From Pratylenchus scribneri (Eukaryota; Nematoda; Chromadorea; Rhabditida; Pratylenchidae), in the NCBI GenBank assembly GCA_030063045.1, contig JAQSEB010000032.1:496001-560000 (forward strand): 64,000 nucleotides of DNA, in the 5' to 3' direction. Below are positions 1 through 15,250 of the stretch, piece by piece. The notes under the pieces are model-generated. The model was given only the letters and a program-made list of their open reading frames with translations, ran no database searches and had not been told where the DNA came from. Position 1 is the first letter of the stretch; the number at the start of each line of letters is the position of its first letter. A program made the position numbers and the translations under genes.

Positions 1-2264
1 ATATTTTTTATTTTGTTAATATACCCTCATATTGATTTTTTATGAATTTCTAAAAAAAACCCCCAAATTCAATTATGCCTAGGGTATATTTGACATTTTC
101 TGGACTAGGATTTGAATTTTTTGAAATTCTTTTAATAGAATCATATTCTACATAAAAAAATACAGTCCTATATTTTTTATTTTGTTAATATACCCCCATA
201 TTGATTTTTTATGAATTTCTAAAAAATACCCCCCAAATTCAATTATGCCTAGGGTATATTTGACATGTTTTAATTCAGGATTTGAATTTTTTGAAATTCT
301 TTTAATAGAATCATATTCTCCATCAAAAAATACAGTCCTATATTTTTTATTTTGTTAATATACCCCCATATTGATTTTTTATGAATTTCTAAAAAAAAAC
401 CCCCAAATTCAATTATGCCTAGGGTATATTTGACATTTTCTGGACTAGGATTTGAATTTTTTGAAATTCTTTTAATAGAATCATATTCTCCATCAAAAAA
501 TACAGTCCTATATTTTTTATTTTGTTAATATACCCTCATATTGATTTTTTATGAATTTCTAAAAAATACCCCCCAAATTCAATTATGCCTAGGGTATATT
601 TGACATGTTTTAATTCAGGATTTGAATTTTTTGAAATTCTTTTAATAGAATCATATTCTCCATCAAAAAATACAGTCCTATATTTTTTATTTTGTTAATA
701 TACCCCCATATTGATTTTTTATGAATTTCTAAAAAAAAACCCCCCAAATTCAATTATGCCTAGGGTATATTTGACATTTTCTGGACTAGGATTTGAATTT
801 TTTGAAATTCTTTTATCAGAATCATATTCTCCATCAAAAAATACAGTCCTATATTTTTTATTTTGTTAATATACCCCCATATTGATTTTTTATGAATTTC
901 TAAAAAAAAACCCCCAAATTCAATTATGCCTAGGGTATATTTGACATTTTCTGGACTAGGATTTGAATTTTTTGAAATTCTTTTATCAGAATCATATTCT
1001 CCATCAAAAAATACAGTCCTATATTTTTTATTTTGTTAATATACCCCCATATTGATTTTTTATGAATTTCTAAAAAAAACCCCCAAATTCAATTATGCCT
1101 AGGGTATATTTGACATTTTCTGGACTAGGATTTGAATTTTTTGAAATTCTTTTAATAGAATCATATTCTACATAAAAAAATACAGTCCTATATTTTTTAT
1201 TTTGTTAATATACCCTCATATTGATTTTTTATGAATTTCTAAAAAATACCCCCCAAATTCAATTATGCCTAGGGTATATTTGACATGTTTTAGTTCAGGA
1301 TTTAAATTTTTTGAAATTCTTTTTATAGAATCATATTCTCCATCAAAAAATACAGTCCTATATTTTTTATTTTATTAATAAACCCTCATATTGATTTTTT
1401 ATGAATTTCTAAAAAATGGCCCCAAAATTCAATTATGCCTAGGGTATATTTGACATGTTTTAGTTCAGAATTTGAATTTTTTGAAATTCTTTTTATAAAA
1501 TCATATTTTCCATCAAAAAATACAGTCCTATATTTCTTATTTTGTTAATATACCCTCATATTGATTTTTTATGAATTTCTAAAAAATGGCTCCAAAATTC
1601 AATTATGCCTAGGGTATATTTGACATTTTCTGGACTAGGATTTGAATTTTATGAAATTCTTTTAATAAAATCTTATTCTCCATTAAAAAATACATGCCTA
1701 TCTTTTTTTAGATTTTTAAAATACCCTCATATTGATTTTTTATGAATTTCTAAAAAATGGCCCCAAAATTCAATTATGCCTAGGGTATATTTGACATGTT
1801 TTAGTTCAGAATTTGAATTTTTTGAAATTCTTTTTATAAAATCATATTTTCCATCAAAAAATACAGTCCTATATTTCTTATTTTGTTAATATACCCTCAT
1901 ATTGATTTTTTATGAATTTCTAAAAAATACCCCCCAAATTCAATTATGCCTAGGGTATATTTGACATTTTCTGGCCTAGGTTTTGAATCTTTTGAAATTT
2001 TTTTAATAGAATCATATTCTCCATTAAAAAATACAGTCCTATTTTTTTTATTTTTTTAAAATACCTCCATATTGATTTTTTATGAATTTCTAAAAAATAC
2101 CCCCCAAATTCAATTATGCCTAGGGTATATTTGACATTTTCTGGCCTAGGTTTTGAATTTTTTGAAATTCTTTTAATAGAATCATATTCTCCATAAAAAA
2201 TACAGTCCTATATTTTTTATTTTCTTAATATACCCTCATATTGATTTTTTATGATTTTCTAAAA

Positions 2265-3940
2265 AAAAACCCCCAAAATTCAATTATGCCTAGGGTATAT
2301 TTGACATTTTCTGGGCTAGGATTTGAATTTTTTGAAATTCTTTTAATAGAATCATATTCTCCATAAAAAATACAGTCCTATATTTTTTATTTTCTTAATA
2401 TACCCTCATATTGATTTTTTATGATTTTCTAAAAAAACCCCCAAAATTCAATTATGCCTAGGGTATATTTGACATTTTCTGGGCTAGGATTTGAATTTTT
2501 TGAAATTCTTTTAATAGAATCATATTCTCCATAAAAAATACAGTCCTATATTTTTTATTTTCTTAATATACCCTCATATTGATTTTTTATGATTTTCTAA
2601 AAAAACCCCCAAATTCAATTATGCCTAGGGTATATTTGACATTTTCTGGGCTAGGATTTGAATTTTTTGAAATTCTTTTAATAGAATCATATTCTCCATA
2701 AAAAATACAGTCCTATATTTTTTATTTTCTTAATATACCCTCATATTGATTTTTTATGATTTTCTAAAAAAACCCCCAAATTCAATTATGCCTAGGGTAT
2801 ATTTGACATTTTCTGGGCTAGGATTTGAATTTTTTGAAATTCTTTTAATAGAATCATATTCTCCATAAAAAATACAGTCCTATATTTTTTATTTTCTTAA
2901 TATACCCTCATATTGATTTTTTATGATTTTCTAAAAAAAACCCCCAAAATTCAATTATGCCTAGGGTATATTTGACATGTTTTAGTTCAGGATTTGAATT
3001 TTTTGAAATTCTTTTAATAGAATCATATTCTCCATAAAAAATACAGTCCTATATTTTTTATTTTCTTAATATACCCTCATATTGATTTTTTATGATTTTC
3101 TAAAAAAAAACCCCCAAAATTCAATTATGCCTAGGGTATATTTGACATTTTCTGGGCTAGGATTTGAATTTTTTGAAATTCTTTTAATAGAATCATATTC
3201 TCCATAAAAAATACAGTCCTATATTTTTTATTTTCTTAATATACCCTCATATTGATTTTTTATGATTTTCTAAAAAAACCCCCAAAATTCAATTATGCCT
3301 AGGGTATATTTGACATTTTCTGGGCTAGGATTTGAATTTTTTGAAATTCTTTTAATAGAATCATATTCTCCATAAAAAATACAGTCCTATATTTTTTATT
3401 TTCTTAATATACCCTCATATTGATTTTTTATGATTTTCTAAAAAAACCCCCAAATTCAATTATGCCTAGGGTATATTTGACATTTTCTGGGCTAGGATTT
3501 GAATTTTTTGAAATTCTTTTAATAGAATCATATTCTCCATAAAAAATACAGTCCTATATTTTTTATTTTCTTAATATACCCTCATATTGATTTTTTATGA
3601 TTTTCTAAAAAAACCCCCAAATTCAATTATGCCTAGGGTATATTTGACATTTTCTGGGCTAGGATTTGAATTTTTTGAAATTCTTTTAATAGAATCATAT
3701 TCTCCATAAAAAATACAGTCCTATATTTTTTATTTTCTTAATATACCCTCATATTGATTTTTTATGATTTTCTAAAAAAAACCCCCAAAATTCAATTATG
3801 CCTAGGGTATATTTGACATGTTTTAGTTCAGGATTTGAATTTTTTGAAATTCTTTTAATAGAATCATATTTTCCATCAAAAAATACAGTCCTATATTTTT
3901 TATTTTCTTAATATACCCTCATATTGATTTTTTATGATTT
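2265..3940. repeat. Higher-order repeat: 5-monomer block (~840 bp) in tandem
   Basis: Within the satellite, a block of five ~168-bp monomers is present twice in tandem. In each copy, monomers with the ttttctgggctagg sector are followed by one with gttttagttcagg. The distinguishing gttttag monomer recurs about 841 bp later (2,971 and 3,812). Internal poly-A length variants (aaaaaccccc and aaaaaaaaaccccc) recur in the same order, so whole blocks were amplified, not single monomers. Confidence 0.8.
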
Positions 3941-6900
3941 TCTAAAAAAAACCCCCAAAATTCAATTATGCCTAGGGTATATTTGACATGTTTTAGTTCA
4001 GGATTTGAATTTTTTGAAATTCTTTTAATAGAATCATATTCTCCATCAAAAAATACAGTCCTATATTTTTTATTTTGTTAATAAACCCTCATATTGATTT
4101 TTTATGAATTTCTAAAAAATACCCCCCAAATTCAATTATGCCTAGGGTATATTTGACATGTTTTAGTTCAGGATTTAAATTTTTTGAAATTCTTTTTATA
4201 GAATCATATTCTCCATCAAAAAATACAGTCCTATATTTTTTATTTTATTAATTAACCCTCATATTGATTTTTTATGAATTTCTAAAAAATGGCCCCAAAA
4301 TTCAATTATGCCTAGGGTATATTTGACATGTTTTAGTTCAGAATTTGAATTTTTTGAAATTCTTTTTATAAAATCATATTTTCCATCAAAAAATACAGTC
4401 CTATATTTCTTATTTTGTTAATATACCCTCATATTGATTTTTTATGAATTTCTAAAAAATGGCTCCAAAATTCAATTATGCCTAGGGTATATTTGACATT
4501 TTCTGGACTAGGATTTGAATTTTATGAAATTCTTTTAATAAAATCTTATTCTCCATTAAAAAATACATGCCTATCTTTTTTTAGATTTTTAAAATACCCC
4601 CTTACTGATTTTTTATGAATTTCTAAAAATATTAATTATTTTCAATTATGCCTAGGGTATATATGACATTTTCTGGCTAGGATTTGAATTTTTTGAAATT
4701 CTTTTTATAGAATCATATTCTCCATTAAAAAATGCATGCCTATCTTTTTTTAGATTTTTAAAATACCCCCTTACTGATTTTTTATGAATTTCTAAAAATA
4801 TTAATTATTTTCAATTATGCCTAGGGTATATATGACATTTTTTGGGCTAGGATTTGAATTTTTTGAAATTCTTTTTATAGAATCATATTCTCCATTAAAA
4901 AATACAGTCCTATATTTTTTATTTTCTTAATATACCCTCATATTGATTTTTTATGATTTTCTAAAAAAAACCCCCAAAATTCAATTATGCCTAGGGTATA
5001 TTTGACATTTTCTGGACTAGGATTTGAATTTTTTGAAATTCTTTTTATAGAATCTTATTCTCCATTAAAAAATACAAGCCTATCTTTTTTTAGATTTTTA
5101 AAATACCCTCATATTGATTTTTTATGAATTTCTAAAAAATGGCCACAAAATTCAATTATGCCTAGGGTATATTTGACATGTTTTAGTTCAGAATTTGAAT
5201 TTTTTGAAATTCTTTTAATAAAATCTTATTCTCCATTAAAAAATACAAGCCTATCTTTTTTTAGATTTTTAAAATACCCTCATATTGATTTTTTATGAAT
5301 TTCTAAAAAACCCCCAAAATTCAATTATGCCTAGGGTATATTTGACATGTTTTAGTTCAGAATTTGAATTTTTTGAAATTCTTTTTATAGAATCATATTC
5401 TCCATTAAAAAATACAAGCCTATCTTTTTTTAGATTTTTAAAATACCCTCATATTGATTTTTTATGAATTTCTAAAAAAAACCCCCAAAATTCAATTATG
5501 CCTAGGGTATATTTGACATGTTTTAGTTCAGAATTTGAATTTTTTGAAATTCTTTTAATAAAATCTTATTCTCCATTAAAAAATACAAGCCTATCTTTTT
5601 TTAGATTTTTAAAATACCCTCATATTGATTTTTTATGAATTTCTAAAAAACCCCCAAAATTCAATTATGCCTAGGGTATATTTGACATGTTTTAGTTCAG
5701 AATTTGAATTTTTTGAAATTCTTTTAATAAAATCTTATTCTCCATTAAAAAATACAAGCCTATCTTTTTTTAGATTTTTAAAATACCCTCATATTGATTT
5801 TTTATGAATTTCTAAAAAACCCCCAAAATTCAATTATGCCTAGGGTATATTTGACATGTTTTAGTTCAGAATTTGAATTTTTTGAAATTCTTTTTATAGA
5901 ATCATATTCTCCATTAAAAAATACAAGCCTATCTTTTTTTAGATTTTTAAAATACCCTCATATTGATTTTTTATGAATTTCTAAAAAATGGCTCCAAAAT
6001 TCAATTATGCCTAGGGTATATTTGACATGTTTTAGTTCAGAATTTGAATTTTTTGAAATTCTTTTTATAGAATCATATTCTCCATTAAAAAATACAAGTC
6101 TATCTTTTTTTAGATTTTTAAAATACCCCCTTACTGATTTTTTATGAATTTCTAAAAAATGGCCCCAAAATTCAATTATGCCTAGGGTATATTTGACATT
6201 TTCTGGACTAGGATTTGAATTTTTTGAAATTCTTTTTATAGAATCATATTCTCCATTAAAAAATACAAGTCTATCTTTTTTTAGATTTTTAAAATACCCC
6301 CTTACTGATTTTTTATGAATTTCTAAAAAAAAACCCTCCAAATTCAATTATGCCTAGGGTATATTTGACATTTTCTGGACTAGGATTTGAATTTTATGAA
6401 ATTCTTTTAATAAAATCTTATTCTCCATTAAAAAATACATGCCTATCTTTTTTTAGATTTTTAAAATACCCCCTTACTGATTTTTTATGAATTTCTAAAA
6501 ATATTAATTATTTTCAATTAAGCCTAGGGTATATATGACATTTTCTGGCTAGGATTTGAATTTTTTGAAATTCTTTTTATAGAATCATATTCTCCATTAA
6601 AAAATACATGCCTATCTTTTTTTAGATTTTTAAAATACCCCCTTACTGATTTTTTATGAATTTCTATAAATATTAATTATTTTCAATTATGCCTAGGGTA
6701 TATATGACATTTTCTGGCTAGGATTTGAATTTTTTGAAATTCTTTTTATAGAATCATATTCTCCATTAAAAAATACATGCCTATCTTTTTTTAGATTTTT
6801 AAAATACCCCCTTACTGATTTTTTATGAATTTCTAAAAATATTAATTATTTTCAATTATGCCTAGGGTATATATGACATTTTTTGGGCTAGGATTTGAAT

Positions 6901-9900
6901 TTTTTGAAATTCTTTTTATAGAATCATATTCTCCATTAAAAAATACAGTCCTATATTTTTTATTTTCTTAATATACCCTCATATTGATTTTTTATGAATT
7001 TCTAAAAAAAACCCCAAAATTCAATTATGCCTAGGGTATATTTGACATGTTTTAGTTCAGGATTTGAATTTTTTGAAATTCTTTTAATAGAATCATATTT
7101 TCCATCAAAAAATACAGTCCTATATTTTTTATTTTCTTAATATACCCTCATATTGATTTTTTATGAATTTCTAAAAAAAACCCCCAAAATTCAATTATGC
7201 CTAGGGTATATTTGACATTTTCTGGGCTAGGATTTGAATTTTTTGAAATTCTTTTAATAGAATCATATTCTCCATAAAAAATACAGTCCTATATTTTTTA
7301 TTTTCTTAATATACCCTCATATTGATTTTTTATGAATTTCTAAAAAATGGCCCCAAAATTCAATTATGCCTAGGGTATATTTGACATGTTTTAGTTCAGG
7401 ATTTGAATTTTTTGAAATTCTTTTTATAAAATCATATTCTCCATCAAAAAATACAGGCCTATATTTTTTAGATTTTTAAAATACCCTCATATTGATTTTT
7501 TATGAATTTCTAAAAAATGGCCCCAAAATTCAATTATGCCTAGGGTATATTTGACATGTTTTAGTTCAGGATTTGAATTTTTTGAAATTCTTTTTATAAA
7601 ATCTTATTCTCCATAAAAAAATACAGTCCTATATTTTTTATTTTGTTAATATACCCTCATATTGATTTTTTATGAATTTCTAAAAAATGGCCCCAAAATT
7701 CAATTATGCCTAGGGTATATTTGACATGTTTTAGTTCAGGATTTGAATTTTTTGAAATTCTTTTTATAAAATCATATTCTCCATAAAAAAATACAGTCCT
7801 ATATTTTTTAGATTTTTAAAATACCCTCATATTGATTTTTTATGAATTTCTAAAAAATGGCCCCAAAATTCAATTATGCCTAGGGTATATTTGACATGTT
7901 TTAATTCAGGATTAGAATTTTTTGAAATTCTTTTTATAGAATCATATTCTGCATTAAAAAATACAAGTCTATCTTTTTTTATTTTGTTAAAATACATCCA
8001 TATTGATTTTTTATGAATTTCTAAAAAATGGCCCCAAAATTCAATTATGCCTAGGGTATATTTGACATTTTTTAGTTCAGGATTTGAATTTTTTGAAATT
8101 CTTTTTATAGAATCATATTCTGCATTAAAAAATACAAGTCTATCTTTTTTTATTTTGTTAAAATACATCCATATTGATTTTTTATGAATTTCTAAAAAAT
8201 GGCCCCAAAATTCAATTATGCCTAGGGTATATTTGACATTTTTTAGTTCAGGATTTGAATTTTTTGAAATTCTTTTTAGAGTATCATATTCTCCATCAAA
8301 AAATACAGGCCTATCTTTTTTTAGATTTTTAAAATACCCCCTTATTGATTTTTTATGAATTTCTAAAAAATGGCCCCAAAATTCAATTATGCCTAGGGTA
8401 TATATGACATGTTTTAGTTCAGGATTTGAATTTTTCGAAATTCTTTTAATAGAATCATATTCTGCATTAAAAAATACATGCCTATCTTTTTTTAGATTTT
8501 TAAAATACCCCCATACTGATTTTTTATGAATTTCTAAAAATATTAATTATTTTCAATTATGCCTAGGGTATATATGACATTTTCTGGGCTAGGATTTGAA
8601 TTTTTTGAAATTCTTTTTATAGAATCATATTCCTCATCAAAAAATACAAGTCTATCTTTTTTTATTTTGTTAAAATACATCCATATTGATTTTTTATGAA
8701 TTTCTAAAAAATGGCCCCAAAATTCAATTATGCCTAGGGTATATTTGACATTTTTTAGTTCAGAATTTGAATTTAACGAATTTCTTTTAATAGAATCATA
8801 TTCTGCATTAAAAAATACAAGTCTATCTTTTTTTATTTTGTTAAAATACATCCATATTGATTTTTTATGAATTTCTAAAAAATGGCCCCAAAATTCAATT
8901 ATGCCTAGGGTATATTTGACATGTTTTAGTTCAGGATTTGAATTTTTCGAAATTCTTTTTTTTATATCATATTCCTCATCAAAAAATACAAGCCTATCTT
9001 TTTTTATTTTTTTAAAATACCCCCTTATTGATTTTTTATGAATTTCTAAAAAATGGCCCCAAAATTCAATTATGCCTAGGGTATATTTGACATTTTTTAG
9101 TTCAGAATTTGAATTTAACGAATTTCTTTTAATAGAATCATTTTCTGCATTAAAAAATACATGCCTATCTTTTTTTAGATTTTTAAAATACCCCCATACT
9201 GATTTTTTATGAATTTCTAAAAATATTAATTATTTTCAATTATGCCTAGGGTATATTTGACATTTTTTAGTTCAGAATTTGAATTTAACGAATTTCTTTT
9301 AATAGAATCATTTTCTGCATTAAAAAATACATGCCTATCTTTTTTTAGATTTTTAAAATACCCCCATACTGATTTTTTATGAATTTCTAAAAAATGGCCC
9401 CAAAATTCAATTATGCCTAGGGTATATTTGACATTTTTTAGTTCAGAATTTGAATTTAACGAATTTCTTTTAATAGAATCATATTCTGCATTAAAAAATA
9501 CAAGTCTATCTTTTTTTATTTTGTTAAAATACATCTATATTGATTTTTTATGAATTTCTAAAAAATGGCCCCAAAATTCAATTATGCCTAGGGTATATTT
9601 GACATTTTTTAGTTCAGGATTTGAATTTTTTGAAATTCTTTTTATAGAATCATATTCCTCATCAAAAAATACTAGTCTATCTTTTTTTATTTTGTTAAAA
9701 TACATCCATATTGATTTTTTATGAATTTCTAAAAAATGGCCCCAAAATTCAATTATGCCTAGGGTATATATGACATGTTTTAGTTCAGGATTTGAATTTT
9801 TTGAAATTCTTTTTATAGAATCATATTCCTCATCAAAAAATACAAGCCTATCTTTTTTTATTTTTTTTAAAATACCCTCATATTGATTTTTTATGAATTT

Positions 9901-11639
9901 CTAAAAAAAATGGCCCCAAAATTCAATTATGCCTAGGGTATATTTGACATGTTTTAGTTCAGGATTTGAATTTTTTGAAATTCTTTTTATAAAATCATAT
10001 TCTCCATAAAAAAATACAGTCCTATATTTTTTATTTTGTTAATATACCCTCATATTGATTTTTTATGAATTTCTAAAAAATGGCCCCAAAATTCAATTAT
10101 GCCTAGGGTATATTTGACATGTTTTAGTTCAGGATTTGAATTTTTTGAAATTCTTTTTATAAAATCATATTCTCCATCAAAAAATACAGGCCTATATTTT
10201 TTAGATTTTTAAAATACCCTCATATTGATTTTTTATGAATTTCTAAAAAATGGCCCCAAAATTCAATTATGCCTAGGGTATATTTGACATGTTTTAGTTC
10301 AGGATTTGAATTTTTTGAAATTCTTTTTATAAAATCATATTCTCCATAAAAAAATACAGTCCTATATTTTTTATTTTGTTAATATACCCTCATATTGATT
10401 TTTTATGAATTTCTAAAAAATGGCCCCAAAATTCAATTATGCCTAGGGTATATTTGACATGTTTTAGTTCAGGATTTGAATTTTTTGAAATTCTTTTTAT
10501 AAAATCATATTCTCCATAAAAAAATACAGTCCTATATTTTTTATTTTGTTAATATACCCTCATATTGATTTTTTATGAATTTCTAAAAAATGGCCCCAAA
10601 ATTCAATTATGCCTAGGGTATATTTGACATGTTTTAGTTCAGGATTTGAATTTTTTGAAATTCTTTTTATAAAATCATATTCTCCATCAAAAAATACAAG
10701 TCTATCTTTTTTTTAGATTTTTAAAATACCCTCATATTGATTTTTTATGAATTTCTAAAAAATGGCCCCAAAATTCAATTATGCCTAGGGTATATTTGAC
10801 ATGTTTTAATTCAGGATTAGAATTTTTTGAAATTCTTTTTATAAAATCATATTCTCCATCAAAAAATACAAGTCTATCTTTTTTTTAGATTTTTAAAATA
10901 CCCTCATATTGATTTTTTATGAATTTCTAAAAAATGGCCCCAAAATTCAATTATGCCTAGGGTATATTTGACATGTTTTAGTTCAGGATTTGAATTTTTT
11001 GAAATTCTTTTTATAAAATCATATTCTCCATCAAAAAATACAAGTCTATCTTTTTTTTAGATTTTTAAAATACCCTCATATTGATTTTTTATGAATTTCT
11101 AAAAAATGGCCCCAAAATTCAATTATGCCTAGGGTATATTTGACATGTTTTAGTTCAGGATTTGAATTTTTTGAAATTCTTTTTATAAAATCATATTCTC
11201 CATCAAAAAATACAAGTCTATCTTTTTTTTAGATTTTTAAAATACCCTCATATTGATTTTTTATGAATTTCTAAAAAATGGCCCCAAAATTCAATTATGC
11301 CTAGGGTATATTTGACATGTTTTAGTTCAGGATTTGAATTTTTTGAAATTCTTTTTATAAAATCATATTCTCCATCAAAAAATACAAGTCTATCTTTTTT
11401 TTAGATTTTTAAAATACCCTCATATTGATTTTTTATGAATTTCTAAAAAATGGCCCCAAAATTCAATTATGCCTAGGGTATATTTGACATGTTTTAGTTC
11501 AGGATTTGAATTTTTTGAAATTCTTTTTAGAGTATCATATTCTCCATCAAAAAATACAGGCCTATCTTTTTTTAGATTTTTAAAATACCCCCTTATTGAT
11601 TTTTTATTAATTTCTAAAAAAATAGCCACAAATTCAATT

Positions 11640-14600
11640 ATGCCTAGGGTATGACATGTTTTAGTTCAGGATTTGAATTTTTCGAAATTCTTTTTTTTAT
11701 ATCATATTCCTCATCAAAAAATACAAGTCTATCTTTTTTTATTTTTTTAAAATACCCTCATATTGATTTTTTATGAATTTCTAAAAAATGGCCCCAAAAT
11801 TCAATTATGCCTAGGGTATATTTGACATGTTTTAGTTCAGGATTTGAATTTTTTGAAATTCTTTTTATAAAATCATATTCTCCATCAAAAAATACAAGTC
11901 TATCTTTTTTTAGATTTTTAAAATACCCTCATATTGATTTTTTATGAATTTCTAAAAAATGGCCCCAAAATTCAATTATGCCTAGGGTATATTTGACATG
12001 TTTTAGTTCAGGATTTGAATTTTTTGAAATTCTTTTTATAAAATCATATTCTCCATCAAAAAATACAAGTCTATCTTTTTTTTAGATTTTTAAAATACCC
12101 TCATATTGATTTTTTATGAATTTCTAAAAAATGGCCCCAAAATTCAATTATGCCTAGGGTATATTTGACATGTTATAGTTCAGAATTTGAATTTTTTGAA
12201 ATTCTTTTGATAAAATCATATTCTGCATTAAAAAATACAAGTCTATCTTTTTTTATTTTGTTAAAATACATCCATATTGATTTTTTATGAATTTCTAAAA
12301 AATGGCCCCAAAATTCAATTATGCCTAGGGTATATTTGACATTTTTTAGTTCAGGATTTGAATTTTTTGAAATTCTTTTTAGAGTATCATATTCTCCATC
12401 AAAAAATACAGGCCTATCTTTTTTTAGATTTTTAAAATACCCCCTTATTGATTTTTTATTAATTTCTAAAAAAATAGCCACAAATTCAATTATGCCTAGG
12501 GTATATATGACATGTTTTAGTTCAGGATTTGAATTTTTCGAAATTCTTTTTTTTATATCATATTCCTCATCAAAAAATACAAGCCTATCTTTTTTTATTT
12601 TTTTAAAATACCCCCTTATTGATTTTTTATGAATTTCTAAAAAATGGCCCCAAAATTCAATTATGCCTAGGGTATATTTGACATGTTTTAGTTCAGGATT
12701 TGAATTTTTTGAAATTCTTTTTATAATATCATATTCTCCATCAAAAAATACAAGCCTATCTTTTTTTATTTTTTTAAAATACCCCCTTATTGATTTTTTA
12801 TGAATTTCTAAAAAATGGCCCCAAAATTCAATTATGCCTAGGGTATATTTGACATTTTTTAGTTCAGAATTTGAATTTAACGAATTTCTTTTAATAGAAT
12901 CATATTCTGCATTAAAAAATACATGCCTATCTTTTTTTAGATTTTTAAAATACCCCCATACTGATTTTTTATGAATTTCTAAAAATATTAATTATTTTCA
13001 ATTATGCCTAGGGTATATATGACATTTTCTGGGCTAGGATTTGAATTTTTTGAAATTCTTTTTATAGAATCATATTCCTCATCAAAAAATACAAGCCTAT
13101 CTTTTTTTATTTTGTTAAAATACATCCATATTGATTTTTTATGAATTTCTAAAAAATGGCCCCAAAATTCAATTATGCCTAGGGTATATATGACATGTTT
13201 TAGTTCAGGATTTGAATTTTTCGAAATTCTTTTTATAGAATCATATTCCTCATCAAAAAATACAAGCCTATCTTTTTTTATTTTTTTTAAAATACCCTCA
13301 TATTGATTTTTTATGAATTTCTAAAAAAAATGGCCCCAAAATTCAATTATGCCTAGGGTATATATGACATGTTTTAGTTCAGGATTTGAATTTTTCGAAA
13401 TTCTTTTTATAGAATCATATTCCTCATCAAAAAATACAAGCCTATCTTTTTTTATTTTTTTTAAAATACCCTCATATTGATTTTTTATGAATTTCTAAAA
13501 AAAATGGCCCCAAAATTCAATTATGCCTAGGGTATATTTGACATGTTTTAGTTCAGGATTTGAATTTTTTGAAATTCTTTTTATAAAATCATATTCTCCA
13601 TAAAAAAATACAGTCCTATATTTTTTATTTTGTTAATATACCCTCATATTGATTTTTTATGAATTTCTAAAAAATGGCCCCAAAATTCAATTATGCCTAG
13701 GGTATATTTGACATGTTTTAGTTCAGGATTTGAATTTTTTGAAATTCTTTTTATAAAATCATATTCTCCATCAAAAAATACAGGCCTATATTTTTTAGAT
13801 TTTTAAAATACCCTCATATTGATTTTTTATGAATTTCTAAAAAATGGCCCCAAAATTCAATTATGCCTAGGGTATATTTGACATGTTTTAGTTCAGGATT
13901 TGAATTTTTTGAAATTCTTTTTATAAAATCATATTCTCCATAAAAAAATACAGTCCTATATTTTTTATTTTGTTAATATACCCTCATATTGATTTTTTAT
14001 GAATTTCTAAAAAATGGCCCCAAAATTCAATTATGCCTAGGGTATATTTGACATGTTTTAGTTCAGGATTTGAATTTTTTGAAATTCTTTTTATAAAATC
14101 ATATTCTCCATAAAAAAATACAGTCCTATATTTTTTATTTTGTTAATATACCCTCATATTGATTTTTTATGAATTTCTAAAAAATGGCCCCAAAATTCAA
14201 TTATGCCTAGGGTATATTTGACATGTTTTAATTCAGGATTAGAATTTTTTGAAATTCTTTTTATAAAATCATATTCTCCATCAAAAAATACAAGTCTATC
14301 TTTTTTTTAGATTTTTAAAATACCCTCATATTGATTTTTTATGAATTTCTAAAAAATGGCCCCAAAATTCAATTATGCCTAGGGTATATTTGACATGTTT
14401 TAGTTCAGGATTTGAATTTTTTGAAATTCTTTTTATAAAATCATATTCTCCATCAAAAAATACAAGTCTATCTTTTTTTTAGATTTTTAAAATACCCTCA
14501 TATTGATTTTTTATGAATTTCTAAAAAATGGCCCCAAAATTCAATTATGCCTAGGGTATATTTGACATGTTTTAGTTCAGGATTTGAATTTTTTGAAATT

Positions 14601-15250
14601 CTTTTTATAAAATCATATTCTCCATCAAAAAATACAAGTCTATCTTTTTTTTAGATTTTTAAAATACCCTCATATTGATTTTTTATGAATTTCTAAAAAA
14701 TGGCCCCAAAATTCAATTATGCCTAGGGTATATTTGACATGTTATAGTTCAGAATTTGAATTTTTTGAAATTCTTTTGATAAAATCATATTCTGCATTAA
14801 AAAATACAAGTCTATCTTTTTTTATTTTGTTAAAATACATCCATATTGATTTTTTATGAATTTCTAAAAAATGGCCCCAAAATTCAATTATGCCTAGGGT
14901 ATATTTGACATTTTTTAGTTCAGGATTTGAATTTTTTGAAATTCTTTTTATAGAATCATATTCTGCATTAAAAAATACAAGTCTATCTTTTTTTATTTTG
15001 TTAAAATACATCCATATTGATTTTTTATGAATTTCTAAAAAATGGCCCCAAAATTCAATTATGCCTAGGGTATATTTGACATTTTTTAGTTCAGGATTTG
15101 AATTTTTTGAAATTCTTTTTAGAGTATCATATTCTCCATCAAAAAATACAGGCCTATCTTTTTTTAGATTTTTAAAATACCCCCTTATTGATTTTTTATT
15201 AATTTCTAAAAAAATAGCCACAAATTCAATTATGCCTAGGGTATGACATG
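11640..15250. repeat. Large duplicated satellite block (2.6-3.6 kb offsets)
   Basis: Rare monomer variants recur far apart. A shortened core lacking a few bases (gggtatgacatg) is at 11,646 and 15,239, 3,593 bp apart. A unique tgttatagttcag monomer is at about 12,171 and 14,740, 2,569 bp apart. In each case the neighbouring monomers also match. The second copy has an extra monomer in places, which explains the different offsets. This indicates segmental duplication of many monomers at once. Confidence 0.65.
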